Shown: positions 1-7,796 of the stretch, one piece after another
Layout of the letters: every line of letters begins with the position of its first letter
How positions within the stretch are numbered: the first letter of the stretch is position 1
Source: Marinilabiliales bacterium
GTDB lineage: Bacteria; Bacteroidota; Bacteroidia; Bacteroidales; BM523
Direction: 5' to 3'
DNA length: 12,684 bases
NCBI GenBank assembly: GCA_002869425.1
Contig: PKSZ01000563.1
Coordinates: 9,404 to 22,087 of the forward strand
Translations under genes and position numbers: made by a program
Notes under the pieces: model-generated
The model's input: only the letters and a program-made list of their open reading frames with translations
Database searches by the model: none
Told to the model about the DNA's origin: nothing

Positions 1-655
1 CTGAGTCGCCGTATACATCCAGGTAATCGTCGCGTAGTTGAAATGCCATTCCAATATACTTACCAAAATTGTACAAATGCATAGCATCTTTATCATCCGC
101 ATTTGCAGCAATAGCGCCCATCTTCATTGCACATGCAATCAAAACTGAAGTTTTGAGCTCAATCATTTTCAGGTAGTCCTGAGCGGTAACATCCAATTCA
201 TCTTCAAAATCCATATCATACTGCTGACCTTCACATACTTCCAGTGCAGTTTGTGTGAAAACTTTTAGCAAATCCGGAAGAATGTTATTCTTGCTTTGCG
301 CAAGATATTTATATGCCAGGATAGACATAGCATCACCTGAAAGAATTGCAACATCCTGATTCCACTTGTTATGAATTGTCACCTTACCTCTGCGTACAGA
401 CGCTTCATCCATAATATCGTCGTGTACCAAAGTAAAATTATGAAAAACCTCAATTGCAATGGCTGCAGGAATTGCATCTTCAATATTTTTAGAAAATAAA
501 TTGCATGACATAAGAACCAAAGTTGGTCGTAATCGTTTGCCACCCAAAGAAAGAATATATTCTACCGGCTCATATAATCTTTCCGGTTTTTTAACAATGC
601 CTAAAGAATTAATCTTATCTTTAAGTAATTCCTGTAACTCTTTAATATTATACAT
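1..655 (-). CDS. Polyprenyl (short-chain isoprenyl) diphosphate synthase, C-terminus off the left edge
   Basis: Trans-isoprenyl diphosphate synthase, which condenses isopentenyl diphosphate with an allylic diphosphate in the cytoplasm to make prenyl chains. The 218 visible residues carry the family signatures: GGKRLRP (38-44), the first Asp-rich motif DDIMD (79-83) followed by RRGK (88-91), a KTS motif (168-170) and the second Asp-rich motif DDYLD (209-213). Roughly the last 100 residues of a usual ~320-residue enzyme lie beyond the edge. The first motif has no two-residue insertion and is preceded by HNFTLVH, with Phe five residues before the first Asp. By family knowledge this resembles FPP/GGPP-type enzymes more than octaprenyl synthase, but chain length is an inference. 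The ATG at 655-653 lies one nucleotide after the epimerase TAA, so the two genes are probably co-transcribed and translationally coupled. Confidence 0.93.
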   Translation of the reverse strand, partial: MYNIKELQELLKDKINSLGIVKKPERLYEPVEYILSLGGKRLRPTLVLMSCNLFSKNIEDAIPAAIAIEVFHNFTLVHDDIMDEASVRRGKVTIHNKWNQDVAILSGDAMSILAYKYLAQSKNNILPDLLKVFTQTALEVCEGQQYDMDFEDELDVTAQDYLKMIELKTSVLIACAMKMGAIAANADDKDAMHLYNFGKYIGMAFQLRDDYLDVYGDS

Positions 656-656
656 C

Positions 657-1598
657 TTAATAGTTTAATTCGAACAAACCATTATCTAATATTTTCATTA
701 AGCCTTTTTCGAGTGTAATCAACTCACCAGACAGCAAAGTACGCATTTTAGAAATATCGGGTAACCGTCGTTTCATATCTCCTTCTTCTAAAGGAGGAAC
801 ATGGATAATTTTAGACTTTGATTTCGTTAGCTTTATAATCAAATTGGCCAATTCCAATATATTGGTTTCTTTATCGGAGCCAACATTTATAATATCATTA
901 ACATATTTACCCTTATACAATGCCTTTACACAAGCCTCAACATTATCATCGATATAACAAAATGTTCTGGATTGCATACCATCACCATAAATGGTTATGT
1001 CTTTATTGATCATAGCATTGATTAAAAACCTACTAATGACAAAGTCCCTGCTTTGTTTGGGTCCGTATGTATTAAAAAACCTAAAAACAGTAAAATCAAG
1101 ACCATACTCCTGCTGATAGGCTCTTAAATATGCGCCGCCCAGTGTTTTAACAATCGCATAAGGTAATCTTGAATTCAAAGGTGTTGTTTGCTCATTTTGT
1201 GGGAATTCCACTGGTTCTCCATAAACCTCAGACGAGGAACTATAAAAAACTCTTTTGACCCCTGTATTTTTGGATAAATCCAATATGTTTTTTATTCCCT
1301 CAACATCCTTTAACACCTTAATAGGATTAGCAAGTGTTCTTTTTACACCAACAACTGCGGCATAATGGAATACATACTCAAATTTATTAGAAAACATTAC
1401 TTCAGCAATATCCTTATACTTGTTTACATCGCAACGAATAAACTTCCAGTTTGTTTCAGGAAGATTGGGCAACTTCTCAACTCTACCAGTAGATAAATCA
1501 TCTACTATAACCACATAGTTATCGGGGTCACTTATCAATCTCTCTGCCAATGCACTGCCAATGAAACCAGCTCCTCCTGTAATTAAAATATTTCGCAT
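657..1598 (-). CDS. NAD-dependent epimerase/dehydratase (extended SDR, sugar-nucleotide modifying)
   Basis: Extended short-chain dehydrogenase acting on nucleotide sugars in the cytoplasm, of the UDP-glucose 4-epimerase/UDP-glucuronate decarboxylase superfamily. The 313-residue protein is full length. It has the NAD-binding glycine motif G8-x-x-G11-x-x-G14 at the N-terminus, DDLSTG at 33-38 (cofactor ribose binding), SSSSEVYGEP around 120-129, and the catalytic pair Y147-x-x-x-K151. RFFNTYGP near 173-180 and ITIYGDGMQSRTFCYIDD around 201-218 follow the sugar-nucleotide-binding pattern seen in UXS-like and GalE-like enzymes. The exact substrate cannot be read from sequence. It is the first gene of a two-gene unit with the prenyl synthase. 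A Bacteroidota-type promoter lies about 95 nt upstream of the ATG. Confidence 0.93.
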   Translation of the reverse strand: MRNILITGGAGFIGSALAERLISDPDNYVVIVDDLSTGRVEKLPNLPETNWKFIRCDVNKYKDIAEVMFSNKFEYVFHYAAVVGVKRTLANPIKVLKDVEGIKNILDLSKNTGVKRVFYSSSSEVYGEPVEFPQNEQTTPLNSRLPYAIVKTLGGAYLRAYQQEYGLDFTVFRFFNTYGPKQSRDFVISRFLINAMINKDITIYGDGMQSRTFCYIDDNVEACVKALYKGKYVNDIINVGSDKETNILELANLIIKLTKSKSKIIHVPPLEEGDMKRRLPDISKMRTLLSGELITLEKGLMKILDNGLFELNY

Positions 1599-1700
1599 AA
1601 TATTATATCGTTGATCTTTGTAATCCTATACTGAATCGATGTTTAAAAGCTATTCAATTTTTCAACTGTTTTCGTGTAGGATATCTATTATTCTTATTTA

Positions 1701-1730
1701 CAAAGATACCAAAACACACAAATAGTGCAA
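1701..1730 (-). promoter_or_regulatory. Bacteroidota-type promoter for the epimerase/prenyl synthase pair
   Basis: On the minus strand, TATCTTTG (1708-1701) matches the Bacteroidota -7 consensus TAnnTTTG exactly. A TTG (1730-1728) sits 19 nt upstream, matching the -33 element. Transcription would start near 1694, giving a 5' leader of about 95 nt before the ATG at 1598. I see no riboswitch-like structure in that leader. Confidence 0.6.
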
Positions 1731-1736
1731 TATAGA

Positions 1737-1769
1737 TTGAAATAAACTGCAATAAATCCTCTATATTCG
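1737..1769 (+). promoter_or_regulatory. Possible promoter for the AEC permease
   Basis: TATATTCG (1762-1769) has one mismatch to TAnnTTTG. A TTG at 1737-1739 lies 22 nt upstream. It is correctly placed to drive the gene starting at 1800 and is back-to-back with the epimerase promoter. The match is imperfect, so this is tentative. Confidence 0.3.
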
Positions 1770-1799
1770 ATTCTCGTTAATAATAACGACCCATATCCA

Positions 1800-2699
1800 A
1801 TGGATGAAATATTATATAAAATAGGCCCTATTGTTGTTTTGTTTGCCATCGGGTATCTATTAAAACTCCTTAAGATATTGAAAAGTACAGATGGAGACAT
1901 TTTTCTGAAAGTGGTGTTTTATATCTCGCTTCCTGCATTAATTCTAAACTCAGTATCAAAAATTGAACTCAGTACAGAACTGGCTTTTTTTCCTGTAAGC
2001 AGTGCAATTTTAATCAGCATTATGTTTTTATTAACCAAGCTTACTTCGAGATTTTTTAAGTTCGACAACCAAACCAAAGGAGTATATATAACAGGCCCAA
2101 TGATACTTAACATAGGATTTGCTCTTCCTTTTATAATTGCTTTTTACGGAGATACAGGACTTGCAAAAATGGCATTGTTTGATGTTTCAAATGGTTTCCT
2201 GGTTTTTACATGGTCGTATTACCTCTCATGTAAATATGGTGGAAGTGGTTCAGGAAAAGTATTCATTAAAAAAATTCTTTTGTCAGTTCCGTTATGGGCG
2301 CTGATGGTTGGATTAACCCTAAATCTTGGTCATATAAAAATAAACGGATTTTTCAGTGAGCTTTTTACTATATCAGGCTCTTTAACCATTCCATTATTGA
2401 TGATTGCACTGGGTGCCTATTTTAGTCCAAAAATTGTTCTGTTTAAATCATTACTATTAGCTGTTGGTATTCGCATGGGTGCCGGCTTTCTAATCGGCTG
2501 GGCGTTATGCGAAATTATCGGTTTATCAGGTATTGATCGCTCGATCATACTAATAGGATCTTCTGTCCCTATTGGATTTAACACAATAGTCTTTGCCTCA
2601 CTGGAAAAGCTAAACAGAGAATTTGCCGCAAGTCTGGTGTCTGTCTCAATTTTGATTGGAATGTTGCTTATACCATTAATTATACTGTACACAGCCTAG
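1800..2699 (+). CDS. AEC-family transporter (auxin efflux carrier-like permease)
   Basis: Inner-membrane permease of 299 residues, the usual size for bacterial auxin-efflux-carrier family members. About ten hydrophobic spans are visible, roughly at 6-24, 34-52, 62-80, 95-115, 122-142, 158-176, 184-206, 212-235, 247-268 and 279-298. Family hallmarks are YISLPALILNSV in the second span and the C-terminal NTIVFASLEKLNREFAASLVS stretch, where the family normally has an N-x-x-x-F/Y-A pattern before the last helix. Bacterial relatives move small organic anions such as malate, but nothing here identifies the substrate. The ATG at 1800 gives the first span directly and no better start is visible; there is no clear Shine-Dalgarno sequence. 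It appears to be a single-gene transcript, divergent from the epimerase and convergent with the M28 peptidase. Confidence 0.88.
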   Translation: MDEILYKIGPIVVLFAIGYLLKLLKILKSTDGDIFLKVVFYISLPALILNSVSKIELSTELAFFPVSSAILISIMFLLTKLTSRFFKFDNQTKGVYITGPMILNIGFALPFIIAFYGDTGLAKMALFDVSNGFLVFTWSYYLSCKYGGSGSGKVFIKKILLSVPLWALMVGLTLNLGHIKINGFFSELFTISGSLTIPLLMIALGAYFSPKIVLFKSLLLAVGIRMGAGFLIGWALCEIIGLSGIDRSIILIGSSVPIGFNTIVFASLEKLNREFAASLVSVSILIGMLLIPLIILYTA

Positions 2700-2730
2700 T
2701 GCCTATTCTTTCTTAATTAAAGTTCCTGTT

Positions 2731-2838
2731 CTAACGAGTTCTTCTCTGTCTTTTCATCATACTTTGAAAAAGCATGAAAGCACAACAAAAGATAAAAACA
2801 CTCAACAATATTGCCGCAACTTTTAGAGTATATTTCAA
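2731..2838 (-). CDS. Possible small single-span membrane peptide (35 aa, TTG start)
   Basis: The space between the permease and the M28 gene holds a short minus-strand reading frame. TTG at 2838-2836 is preceded by AGGAG (2846-2842) four bases upstream, and the frame ends at TAG (2733-2731). The product begins KYTLKVAAILLSVF, continues with a hydrophobic stretch to about residue 24, and ends in the basic tail KRQRRTR. That layout fits a one-helix membrane peptide with a cytoplasmic basic end. It lies 117 nt downstream of the M28 stop on the same strand. No TAnnTTTG promoter is seen directly upstream. The non-ATG start, AT-rich context and short length mean chance is a real alternative. Confidence 0.28.
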   Translation of the reverse strand: MKYTLKVAAILLSVFIFCCAFMLFQSMMKRQRRTR

Positions 2839-2955
2839 ATAACTCCTGCTAATTTTAAGCTATTAAACAATAAGCCTTTCATAGCACACTCTTTTCATAG
2901 TATAATACTTTCAAGGTATTTCAGCCTATTTACAATCATATAATTACTAAATAGA

Positions 2956-4248
2956 CTATAAACTTTTATTAGATTCTTCTCTTATGAATAATTGGATCAG
3001 CTTAAAAACCTCTTCAATTTTCGCAAATGAAACATTTTCGTAATTATCAAAAATTGTATGATAATACACAGAAGCATCAATACCTGTAGACAAAAATACT
3101 GCAGGAATTTCCTTTTTTGTAAATGAATAATGATCGCTATTTGGAGTGTTTTCCTTCACATAAAGAGAATCAAAAAGTTGATAATCATTATTTATCTTTA
3201 AAATTCTTTGCGTCAAATTCGGTTCGTTTTTACCGTTCCACAAATAGATTCCATTTTCGCCAAAACCAATCATGTCGATATTTAAGACAAATGAGATATT
3301 CTGTTTTGCTATAGGTAAATGATTTACAAAATAGTTTGATCCTACAAGTCCTACCTCTTCGGCACTAAAGGCAACAAAAAGAACTGACTTTGCGGGTCTG
3401 TTTTCAGGCTTGTTTAGGAAATCAGCCAACTCTATCATAGTTGCTATTGAGCTTGCATTATCATCTGCTCCCGGGAAAAAAGCATCAGGCCCCATGGTTC
3501 CCAGATGATCATAATGGCCACAAATAATTATTACTGAATCAGATTGACCTGTGCCAGGCAAGTATGCCATAACGTTTTTCGCTTCCACCTCCTTAAAATC
3601 AGCATCAAACATATAATGAAAGCTATGAGGGAGTGCTGGCATCGCTCTCTTTTGAATATTGACTACAAAACATTGTTTTTGTCTGATTCCAAATGCCATA
3701 TAATCTTTTAATTCCTTCTCATGTAAAAAAACATAACCTGGAATATCGCTGTGAAAAAGCATTTTAACACAAGTATCGTATGCTTTCCTGTTTTTAACAA
3801 AATCCTGAAAATCTATGATTGCTACTACTTCATTTAAAGTATCATTTAGAAAGTCTTTCATTTTTTCCGTATCAAGAAAATGCTCACTACTGATCTCTTT
3901 GAGCCTATAATCGGAATTTCCATTGGGGGAACCTCTTCTGACAATGAAATCCTTCCCCGGAATAAGGTTTTTATCATTAATTTCAATACGGGTTTTGCGA
4001 ATACAATTGAAATCGAAATTAAAGCTTTGAATCCAACCACTATCGGGCCTTGAAAGTCCTGATTCCACAAAAGCATCTAAAATATAATTTGATGCCTTTT
4101 CAGCTCCTCCATGAGCATAACCCCTACCTAAAAATTCACTGCTTGAAAGATCTTTCACAATACCTTTTATACGATTAATATCTTGTGAAAAAGCTACTGC
4201 TGACAATAGCGTAAATAACAAAAAGAAATATCTTGTTTTCATAATCAT
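2956..4248 (-). CDS. Secreted M28-family zinc aminopeptidase
   Basis: Exported metallopeptidase of family M28 (di-zinc aminopeptidase fold), removing N-terminal residues from peptides outside the cytoplasm. An N-terminal signal peptide (MKTRYFFLLF..., cleavage likely after AFSQ) is clear. The metal site is complete, numbered from the ATG at 4248: H245 in GHYDH, the bridging Asp in GADDNAS (262/263), catalytic and ligand Glu in SAEEVGLVGS (297/298), D325 in NIDMIGF, and H397 in YYHTIFD. The protein ends soon after the peptidase domain at 430 residues and has no T9SS sorting domain, so a periplasmic or simply secreted location is inferred. The start at 4248 is preferred because AGGAAACAAC lies just upstream; ATG at 4242 is also possible. 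A longer frame begins at 4290 but would put 14 non-signal-like residues first. Confidence 0.92.
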   Translation of the reverse strand: MIMKTRYFFLLFTLLSAVAFSQDINRIKGIVKDLSSSEFLGRGYAHGGAEKASNYILDAFVESGLSRPDSGWIQSFNFDFNCIRKTRIEINDKNLIPGKDFIVRRGSPNGNSDYRLKEISSEHFLDTEKMKDFLNDTLNEVVAIIDFQDFVKNRKAYDTCVKMLFHSDIPGYVFLHEKELKDYMAFGIRQKQCFVVNIQKRAMPALPHSFHYMFDADFKEVEAKNVMAYLPGTGQSDSVIIICGHYDHLGTMGPDAFFPGADDNASSIATMIELADFLNKPENRPAKSVLFVAFSAEEVGLVGSNYFVNHLPIAKQNISFVLNIDMIGFGENGIYLWNGKNEPNLTQRILKINNDYQLFDSLYVKENTPNSDHYSFTKKEIPAVFLSTGIDASVYYHTIFDNYENVSFAKIEEVFKLIQLFIREESNKSL

Positions 4249-4488
4249 GTTGTTTCCTATGTATTTATCACAAGCCATACCAAAAGACATATAATGCTAA
4301 TATTCTATGCCTTACATAAAATTTGAATTACTATACATAATCAACATGTGTTCGTTTTGGTACACCTGCAGGATATCCACATCAAACTATAAGCAAACAC
4401 AACATCATGTTGGACAACATATTATTAAGTTGGCATTAAAAGAAACCATTTCAACAATAAACTGTCTAGGAGATAAGACATTTGATTA

Positions 4489-4496
4489 TAATTTTG
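4489..4496 (+). promoter_or_regulatory. Possible -7 promoter element of the T9SS cargo gene
   Basis: TAATTTTG matches TAnnTTTG exactly and lies 47 nt upstream of the ATG at 4544, a usual distance. No TTG is found at the expected -33 spacing, so only half of the promoter is supported. Confidence 0.35.
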
Positions 4497-4511
4497 TTTT
4501 CGTAACAAAAT
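4491..4511. repeat. 8-bp perfect inverted repeat over the promoter element
   Basis: ATTTTGTT (4491-4498) and AACAAAAT (4504-4511) are perfect reverse complements separated by TTCGT. The left arm overlaps the predicted -7 element of the T9SS cargo gene, where an operator or the start of a 5' leader hairpin could lie. The stem is weak and AT-rich, and it is not followed by a T-run, so it is not a terminator. Confidence 0.4.
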
Positions 4512-4543
4512 GTGAAGAAGGATAAATATAAAACCCCACAACC

Positions 4544-5224
4544 ATGAAATTTATCTACTTACTAATTTTTATTATTGGCTCTTTTTCAATAGTTTTTGCT
4601 CAGACAGGCAATGAAGTAATTATTGAAAAAAGCAAATATGATGATCGCGTACACATTGAAAAATCTATTCAATCGACGTATTACTACTTTCTGGACACTG
4701 TTTTTCTTCCCGATGGTGACGGAGATACTTATACTGCAACAATCACAGTAGACCAATTTGTACAAGGACAAACACTAACAAACATCAATCAATTGATGGG
4801 AGTTTGTACCAGTATGGAACATTCATACATGGGTGATTTGACAATTGTTCTTGTTAGCCCTTCCAATGACACTGTAATCTTCACTCAGTATCCGAACAGT
4901 TGTGCAGCCACATATTTAGGTGTTCCTATTGACGATGATGGAGACTTGAGCCATGGCATTGGATTCGACTACTGTTGGGATATAAATCCTAACAATGAAT
5001 CATGGGATGATGCATGTGGACAATACCAAACCCTGCCTGCCGGAAATTATAGTCCGGCTGGTTCATGGACAAATTTACTGGGAACCCAATTAAATGGAGA
5101 CTGGACCATTTCTGTAACAGACAACCTTATGTCTGATAACGGATATATTTTTGGTTGGAGTATTGGATTTGACTTAGACCTGATTAACCTTACAAGGGTC
5201 GAAGGACAAGTATTTATAGATTAA
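4544..5224 (+). CDS. N-terminal fragment: signal peptide plus P-domain
   Basis: This 226-residue part begins with a clear Sec signal peptide (MKFIYLLIFIIGSFSIVFA, cleavage near residue 19-20). From about 65 to 212 it matches the proprotein-convertase P-domain pattern: GVCTSMEHSYMGDLTIVLVSPS (84-105, where the family has a short His-x-x-x-Gly-Asp-Leu motif), the GSW...LNGDWTISVTD block (173-193), and DNGYIFGWSIGFD at the end. Such beta-sandwich domains often accompany secreted proteases or occur in T9SS cargo; no peptidase domain is present here. The frame stops at TAA 5222-5224, after only the first strand of the next domain. As written, the product would be exported to the periplasm but lack the signal needed to cross the outer membrane. 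No Shine-Dalgarno sequence precedes the ATG. Confidence 0.75.
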   Translation: MKFIYLLIFIIGSFSIVFAQTGNEVIIEKSKYDDRVHIEKSIQSTYYYFLDTVFLPDGDGDTYTATITVDQFVQGQTLTNINQLMGVCTSMEHSYMGDLTIVLVSPSNDTVIFTQYPNSCAATYLGVPIDDDGDLSHGIGFDYCWDINPNNESWDDACGQYQTLPAGNYSPAGSWTNLLGTQLNGDWTISVTDNLMSDNGYIFGWSIGFDLDLINLTRVEGQVFID

Positions 5225-5260
5225 AATGAGGATTGTATATTTAATGGTAGTGACTCACCA

Positions 5261-6916
5261 ATGGAATCTGTATGGCTTGAATTTCTTCCAGGACCTCACT
5301 ATACAATAACAGATCAAAACGGTAATTACTTTTTATACCTTGATGTAGGCAATTACACAGCCAGTCAATATCAGATAAACCCTCTATTTGACCAAACCTG
5401 TCTTCCAGGTGGAGAACAAACGATTGAAGTATTACAGGTTGGAGATACTGTAAGTAATGTTGACTTTGCCAATTCAGCAGATATTTATTGTCCTGATTTA
5501 ACTGTGGATATTGCCGCAGGTGTTATCCGTCCATGTATGCAGGCTCAATATACTGTACAATTTTCCAATCACGGAACATATCCTGCAGACAATGCAACCA
5601 TAGATATTGAATTACCGCCAGAGATGACCTATGTTTATGCACCATGGCCTTCATATCAAAATGGAGATTTGTTAACTTTTGATGTATTCACAATAAACCC
5701 TGGTGTTACAGAAACATTCAATATTGTTGTGGACGTTGCCTGCGACCTCGAACTAATTGGAACAACCTTATGCGTTGAAGCACATATTCATCCGGATGAT
5801 CCATGTGTTGCTCCTGATCCTTCCTGGGATCATTCCAGTGTTGCTGTTGAAGGAAGCTGTGAGGATAGTCTTGCCTGCTTCAACATAGAAAATACAGGAG
5901 ATCCATCAGGCGGTGATATGCAATCTACATCTGAGTACAGAATATACGAAAACAACACTCTTGTCTATACTGGCAGCTTCCAACTTAATGGTGGAGAAAG
6001 CATAGATATTTGCTGGCCTGCCAATGGTAATTCAATTCGTCTTGAAGCAGACCAACATCCTGCACATCCAGGCAATAGTCACCCACAGGATATTGTTGAA
6101 ATGTGTGGAGACAGCCTGAATGGATATGTAGCAAGCTTGGTTAATACTGTTCCTCAAGATGATATAGATGAATTTGTTGAAATCTTCTGTCTTGAAGTTA
6201 CGGCATCCTATGACCCGAATGACAAGCAAGTATTTCCAACTGGGATAACTGAAGAGCATCATTATATTGATTCTTCTGATGTTCTTGAATATTTCATACG
6301 GTTCCAGAACACAGGTAATGATACTGCCTTTAATATTTATGTAATAGATACTATTTCACAATATCTTGAAATTGCATCTATTACTCCAGGTGTATCCAGC
6401 CATCCATATTATATTGAAGCTTTATCAAATGAAGTTGTACAGTTTGTCTTCAGTGATATAATGCTACCAGACAGTTCTACGAACGAAATAGCCAGTCATG
6501 GTTTTGTAAAATTCAAAATCAATCAAAAACCAGGCAATCCGAAAGGTACAGTAATTACAAATTCAGCAGGAATTGTATTTGATTATAATATTCCGGTGGT
6601 TACCAACACCGTCTTTAATACCATAGGGGAATCAAACGGAATTATAACATCCACCCCAAATGTTTATGATGAAACTGTAAACATTGATGTTTATCCAAAT
6701 CCTTTCTCAGAAACTACTAAATTTGAAGTAAGCAACTACAATCAAAGTTATAGTTTCCACTTGTATGACATTACGGGCAGGGAAGTGTCAAGAATAAACG
6801 AAATACAATCTCCTTCATTTACATTAAACCGAAACAAGATTGATAATGGAGTTTACATATACAAAATTGTTTCAAAACAGAAACTCATCGGAAGTGGAAA
6901 ACTGATTATTCAGTAA
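5261..6916 (+). CDS. C-terminal fragment: adhesion-type domains and T9SS sorting domain
   Basis: This 551-residue part starts at an internal ATG with no signal peptide, so it is best read as the remainder of the upstream gene. In order: the rest of a carboxypeptidase-regulatory/SdrD-like domain (1-70, with TDQNGNYFLYLDVGNYT); a DUF11-like domain (about 78-162); a cysteine-containing beta domain (about 200-300); a domain beginning ASYDPNDKQVFPTG (about 315-455) of the DUF7619 type common in Bacteroidota surface proteins; and a C-terminal T9SS type A sorting domain (about 474-551) with DVYPNPF, LYDITGREV and NGVYIYKI. The sorting domain directs transport across the outer membrane, where it is removed and the cargo released or anchored. 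The last codons are followed at once by an intrinsic terminator. Confidence 0.75.
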   Translation: MESVWLEFLPGPHYTITDQNGNYFLYLDVGNYTASQYQINPLFDQTCLPGGEQTIEVLQVGDTVSNVDFANSADIYCPDLTVDIAAGVIRPCMQAQYTVQFSNHGTYPADNATIDIELPPEMTYVYAPWPSYQNGDLLTFDVFTINPGVTETFNIVVDVACDLELIGTTLCVEAHIHPDDPCVAPDPSWDHSSVAVEGSCEDSLACFNIENTGDPSGGDMQSTSEYRIYENNTLVYTGSFQLNGGESIDICWPANGNSIRLEADQHPAHPGNSHPQDIVEMCGDSLNGYVASLVNTVPQDDIDEFVEIFCLEVTASYDPNDKQVFPTGITEEHHYIDSSDVLEYFIRFQNTGNDTAFNIYVIDTISQYLEIASITPGVSSHPYYIEALSNEVVQFVFSDIMLPDSSTNEIASHGFVKFKINQKPGNPKGTVITNSAGIVFDYNIPVVTNTVFNTIGESNGIITSTPNVYDETVNIDVYPNPFSETTKFEVSNYNQSYSFHLYDITGREVSRINEIQSPSFTLNRNKIDNGVYIYKIVSKQKLIGSGKLIIQ

Positions 6917-6924
6917 AGAGTATT

Positions 6925-6952
6925 AAGGGGGTTTGATTAACCCCCTTTTTTT
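6925..6952 (+). terminator. Rho-independent terminator after the T9SS cargo gene
   Basis: A perfect 9-bp stem, AAGGGGGTT (6925-6933) with AACCCCCTT (6939-6947), closes a TGATT loop and runs into a T-tract to 6952. It begins 8 nt after the TAA at 6914-6916. The minus-strand side lacks a T-run, so it acts mainly on the plus strand. Confidence 0.92.
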
Positions 6953-7031
6953 ATTCGTTCTCAAAGATTAACGATTAATTTGTTGTACTTGCAAACTTAC
7001 ACAAACAGATAAATATGATAGCTAAGCAAGT

Positions 7032-7796
7032 TTACTTTGTTTCAAAACCCAATGTAAACGTAAATGAAATTGGATAATATCGATGATGTCCAAATCCTGT
7101 TGTGTTTAACTCTTTTGTATCATAATTATATTCGGTATTTGATAATCGAAAAGCCCAACCAAAAGAAATTCCACTTGATATTACAAAACCATTCAATCGA
7201 AACTTAACTCCAACTTGTGATGCTGGTATTAAAAATGAATATGAATAAAAATATGTACCAGATTTGCTATTTGCCATATAATCATATGTAATATGACTAC
7301 CAGCTCCGTAGCTAGCATTAAAGCCCATGAATAGCCTCACTTTTCCATTGTTGGGAAGGTATTTAATTCCAATTGTATATGTAGAGCTGGAACTACTATA
7401 AATCCTTTCAAAACCAGATATTTCGAGCCGATAAAGTAACCCAGCATAATTCCATGTGTACTGAGGATAAATAATAATATGGTTGCCCAATGCAAATTCA
7501 AGTGCCAAATTTGGGCCATAGAACAAAGCACCAAGCGGATCTAAATGAATACCAAATGCGCCCAATTTATCTTCAGATTTAGGAACTGAATCATTTAGAC
7601 TTGCATTGGATAAATAATGTTTTGAATCATCAAATATCCCAATTTTTGAATTTGGATGATCAAAAACTCTTAGATTATTACTTGCAAATAATCCGTAACC
7701 ATCGTTTGCAAAAGAAATACTAAAACCTGCGATAATAAACAATAAAAGGGCGGCTACTCTCATTTTGATTTGTTTTAATGTATTGATATTCAACAT
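7032..7796 (-). CDS. Small outer-membrane beta-barrel-like protein, unknown function
   Basis: A 254-residue exported protein. The N-terminus contains a signal peptide core MRVAALLLFIIAGFSISFA with cleavage likely before NDGYG. The ATG at 7763 (residue 12) would give a shorter and more typical signal peptide and is a realistic alternative start. From about residue 78 the chain alternates hydrophobic and polar residues in strand-like stretches with aromatic ends (FGIHLDPLGALFYGPNLALEFALG, IIIYPQYTWNYAGLLY, YTIGIKYLPN, RLFMGFNASYGAG, YPISFTFTLGFE), as in small barrels of Bacteroidota outer membranes. No enzyme motif is seen. It lies 108 nt downstream of the S8 protease on the same strand, with neither a convincing promoter nor a terminator between them. 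Function is unknown. Confidence 0.8.
   Translation of the reverse strand: MLNINTLKQIKMRVAALLLFIIAGFSISFANDGYGLFASNNLRVFDHPNSKIGIFDDSKHYLSNASLNDSVPKSEDKLGAFGIHLDPLGALFYGPNLALEFALGNHIIIYPQYTWNYAGLLYRLEISGFERIYSSSSSTYTIGIKYLPNNGKVRLFMGFNASYGAGSHITYDYMANSKSGTYFYSYSFLIPASQVGVKFRLNGFVISSGISFGWAFRLSNTEYNYDTKELNTTGFGHHRYYPISFTFTLGFETK

Larger units (their letters stand above)
4249..4543. other. Divergent intergenic region between M28 peptidase and T9SS cargo gene
   Basis: This 295-nt AT-rich region separates two divergently transcribed genes for exported proteins. It holds a plus-strand -7-like element and an overlapping inverted repeat, listed separately. It also holds a 13-base near-perfect palindrome (CAACAT-C-ATGTTG, 4400-4412), with further CAACAT copies at 4341-4346 and 4415-4420, which could be protein-binding sites or chance. 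I find no TAnnTTTG element for the M28 gene. A 72-codon plus-strand frame (4307-4525) has no recognisable features and was not called. Confidence 0.4.
4544..6916 (+). pseudogene. T9SS cargo protein gene interrupted by one in-frame TAA
   Basis: The two reading frames at 4544-5224 and 5261-6916 are the same frame, separated by TAA (5222-5224) plus twelve sense codons. Read through, the stop falls inside one continuous domain: GQVFID, stop, NEDCIFNGSDSP, MESVWLEF. This is how carboxypeptidase-regulatory/SdrD-like modules start in T9SS proteins (a VFxDxNxDC pattern), so one gene of about 790 codons was split by a nonsense substitution. AAA, GAA or CAA to TAA are each one base away. There is no other stop or frameshift, and the 3' part keeps its domain structure through the sorting domain. 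It is therefore a very recent mutation, a sequencing error, or a site that is read through. TAA is a normal stop elsewhere in the window (epimerase, S8 protease), so general recoding is unlikely. Confidence 0.8.

Noticed and set aside
2926-2954. Inverted repeat CTATTTA/TAAATAG just after the M28 stop as a terminator
   Set aside because: The stem is only 7 bp and AT-rich with a 15-nt loop, and no T-run follows on the minus strand.
4249-4290. Upstream extension of the M28 peptidase reading frame
   Set aside because: The extra 14 residues would precede a complete signal peptide, and the AGGA site lies just before the ATG at 4248, so the later start is better.
4307-4525. 72-codon plus-strand open frame in the divergent region
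   Set aside because: It has no recognisable domain, signal or ribosome binding site, and its composition is like translated intergenic DNA. It would also occupy the promoter region of both flanking genes.
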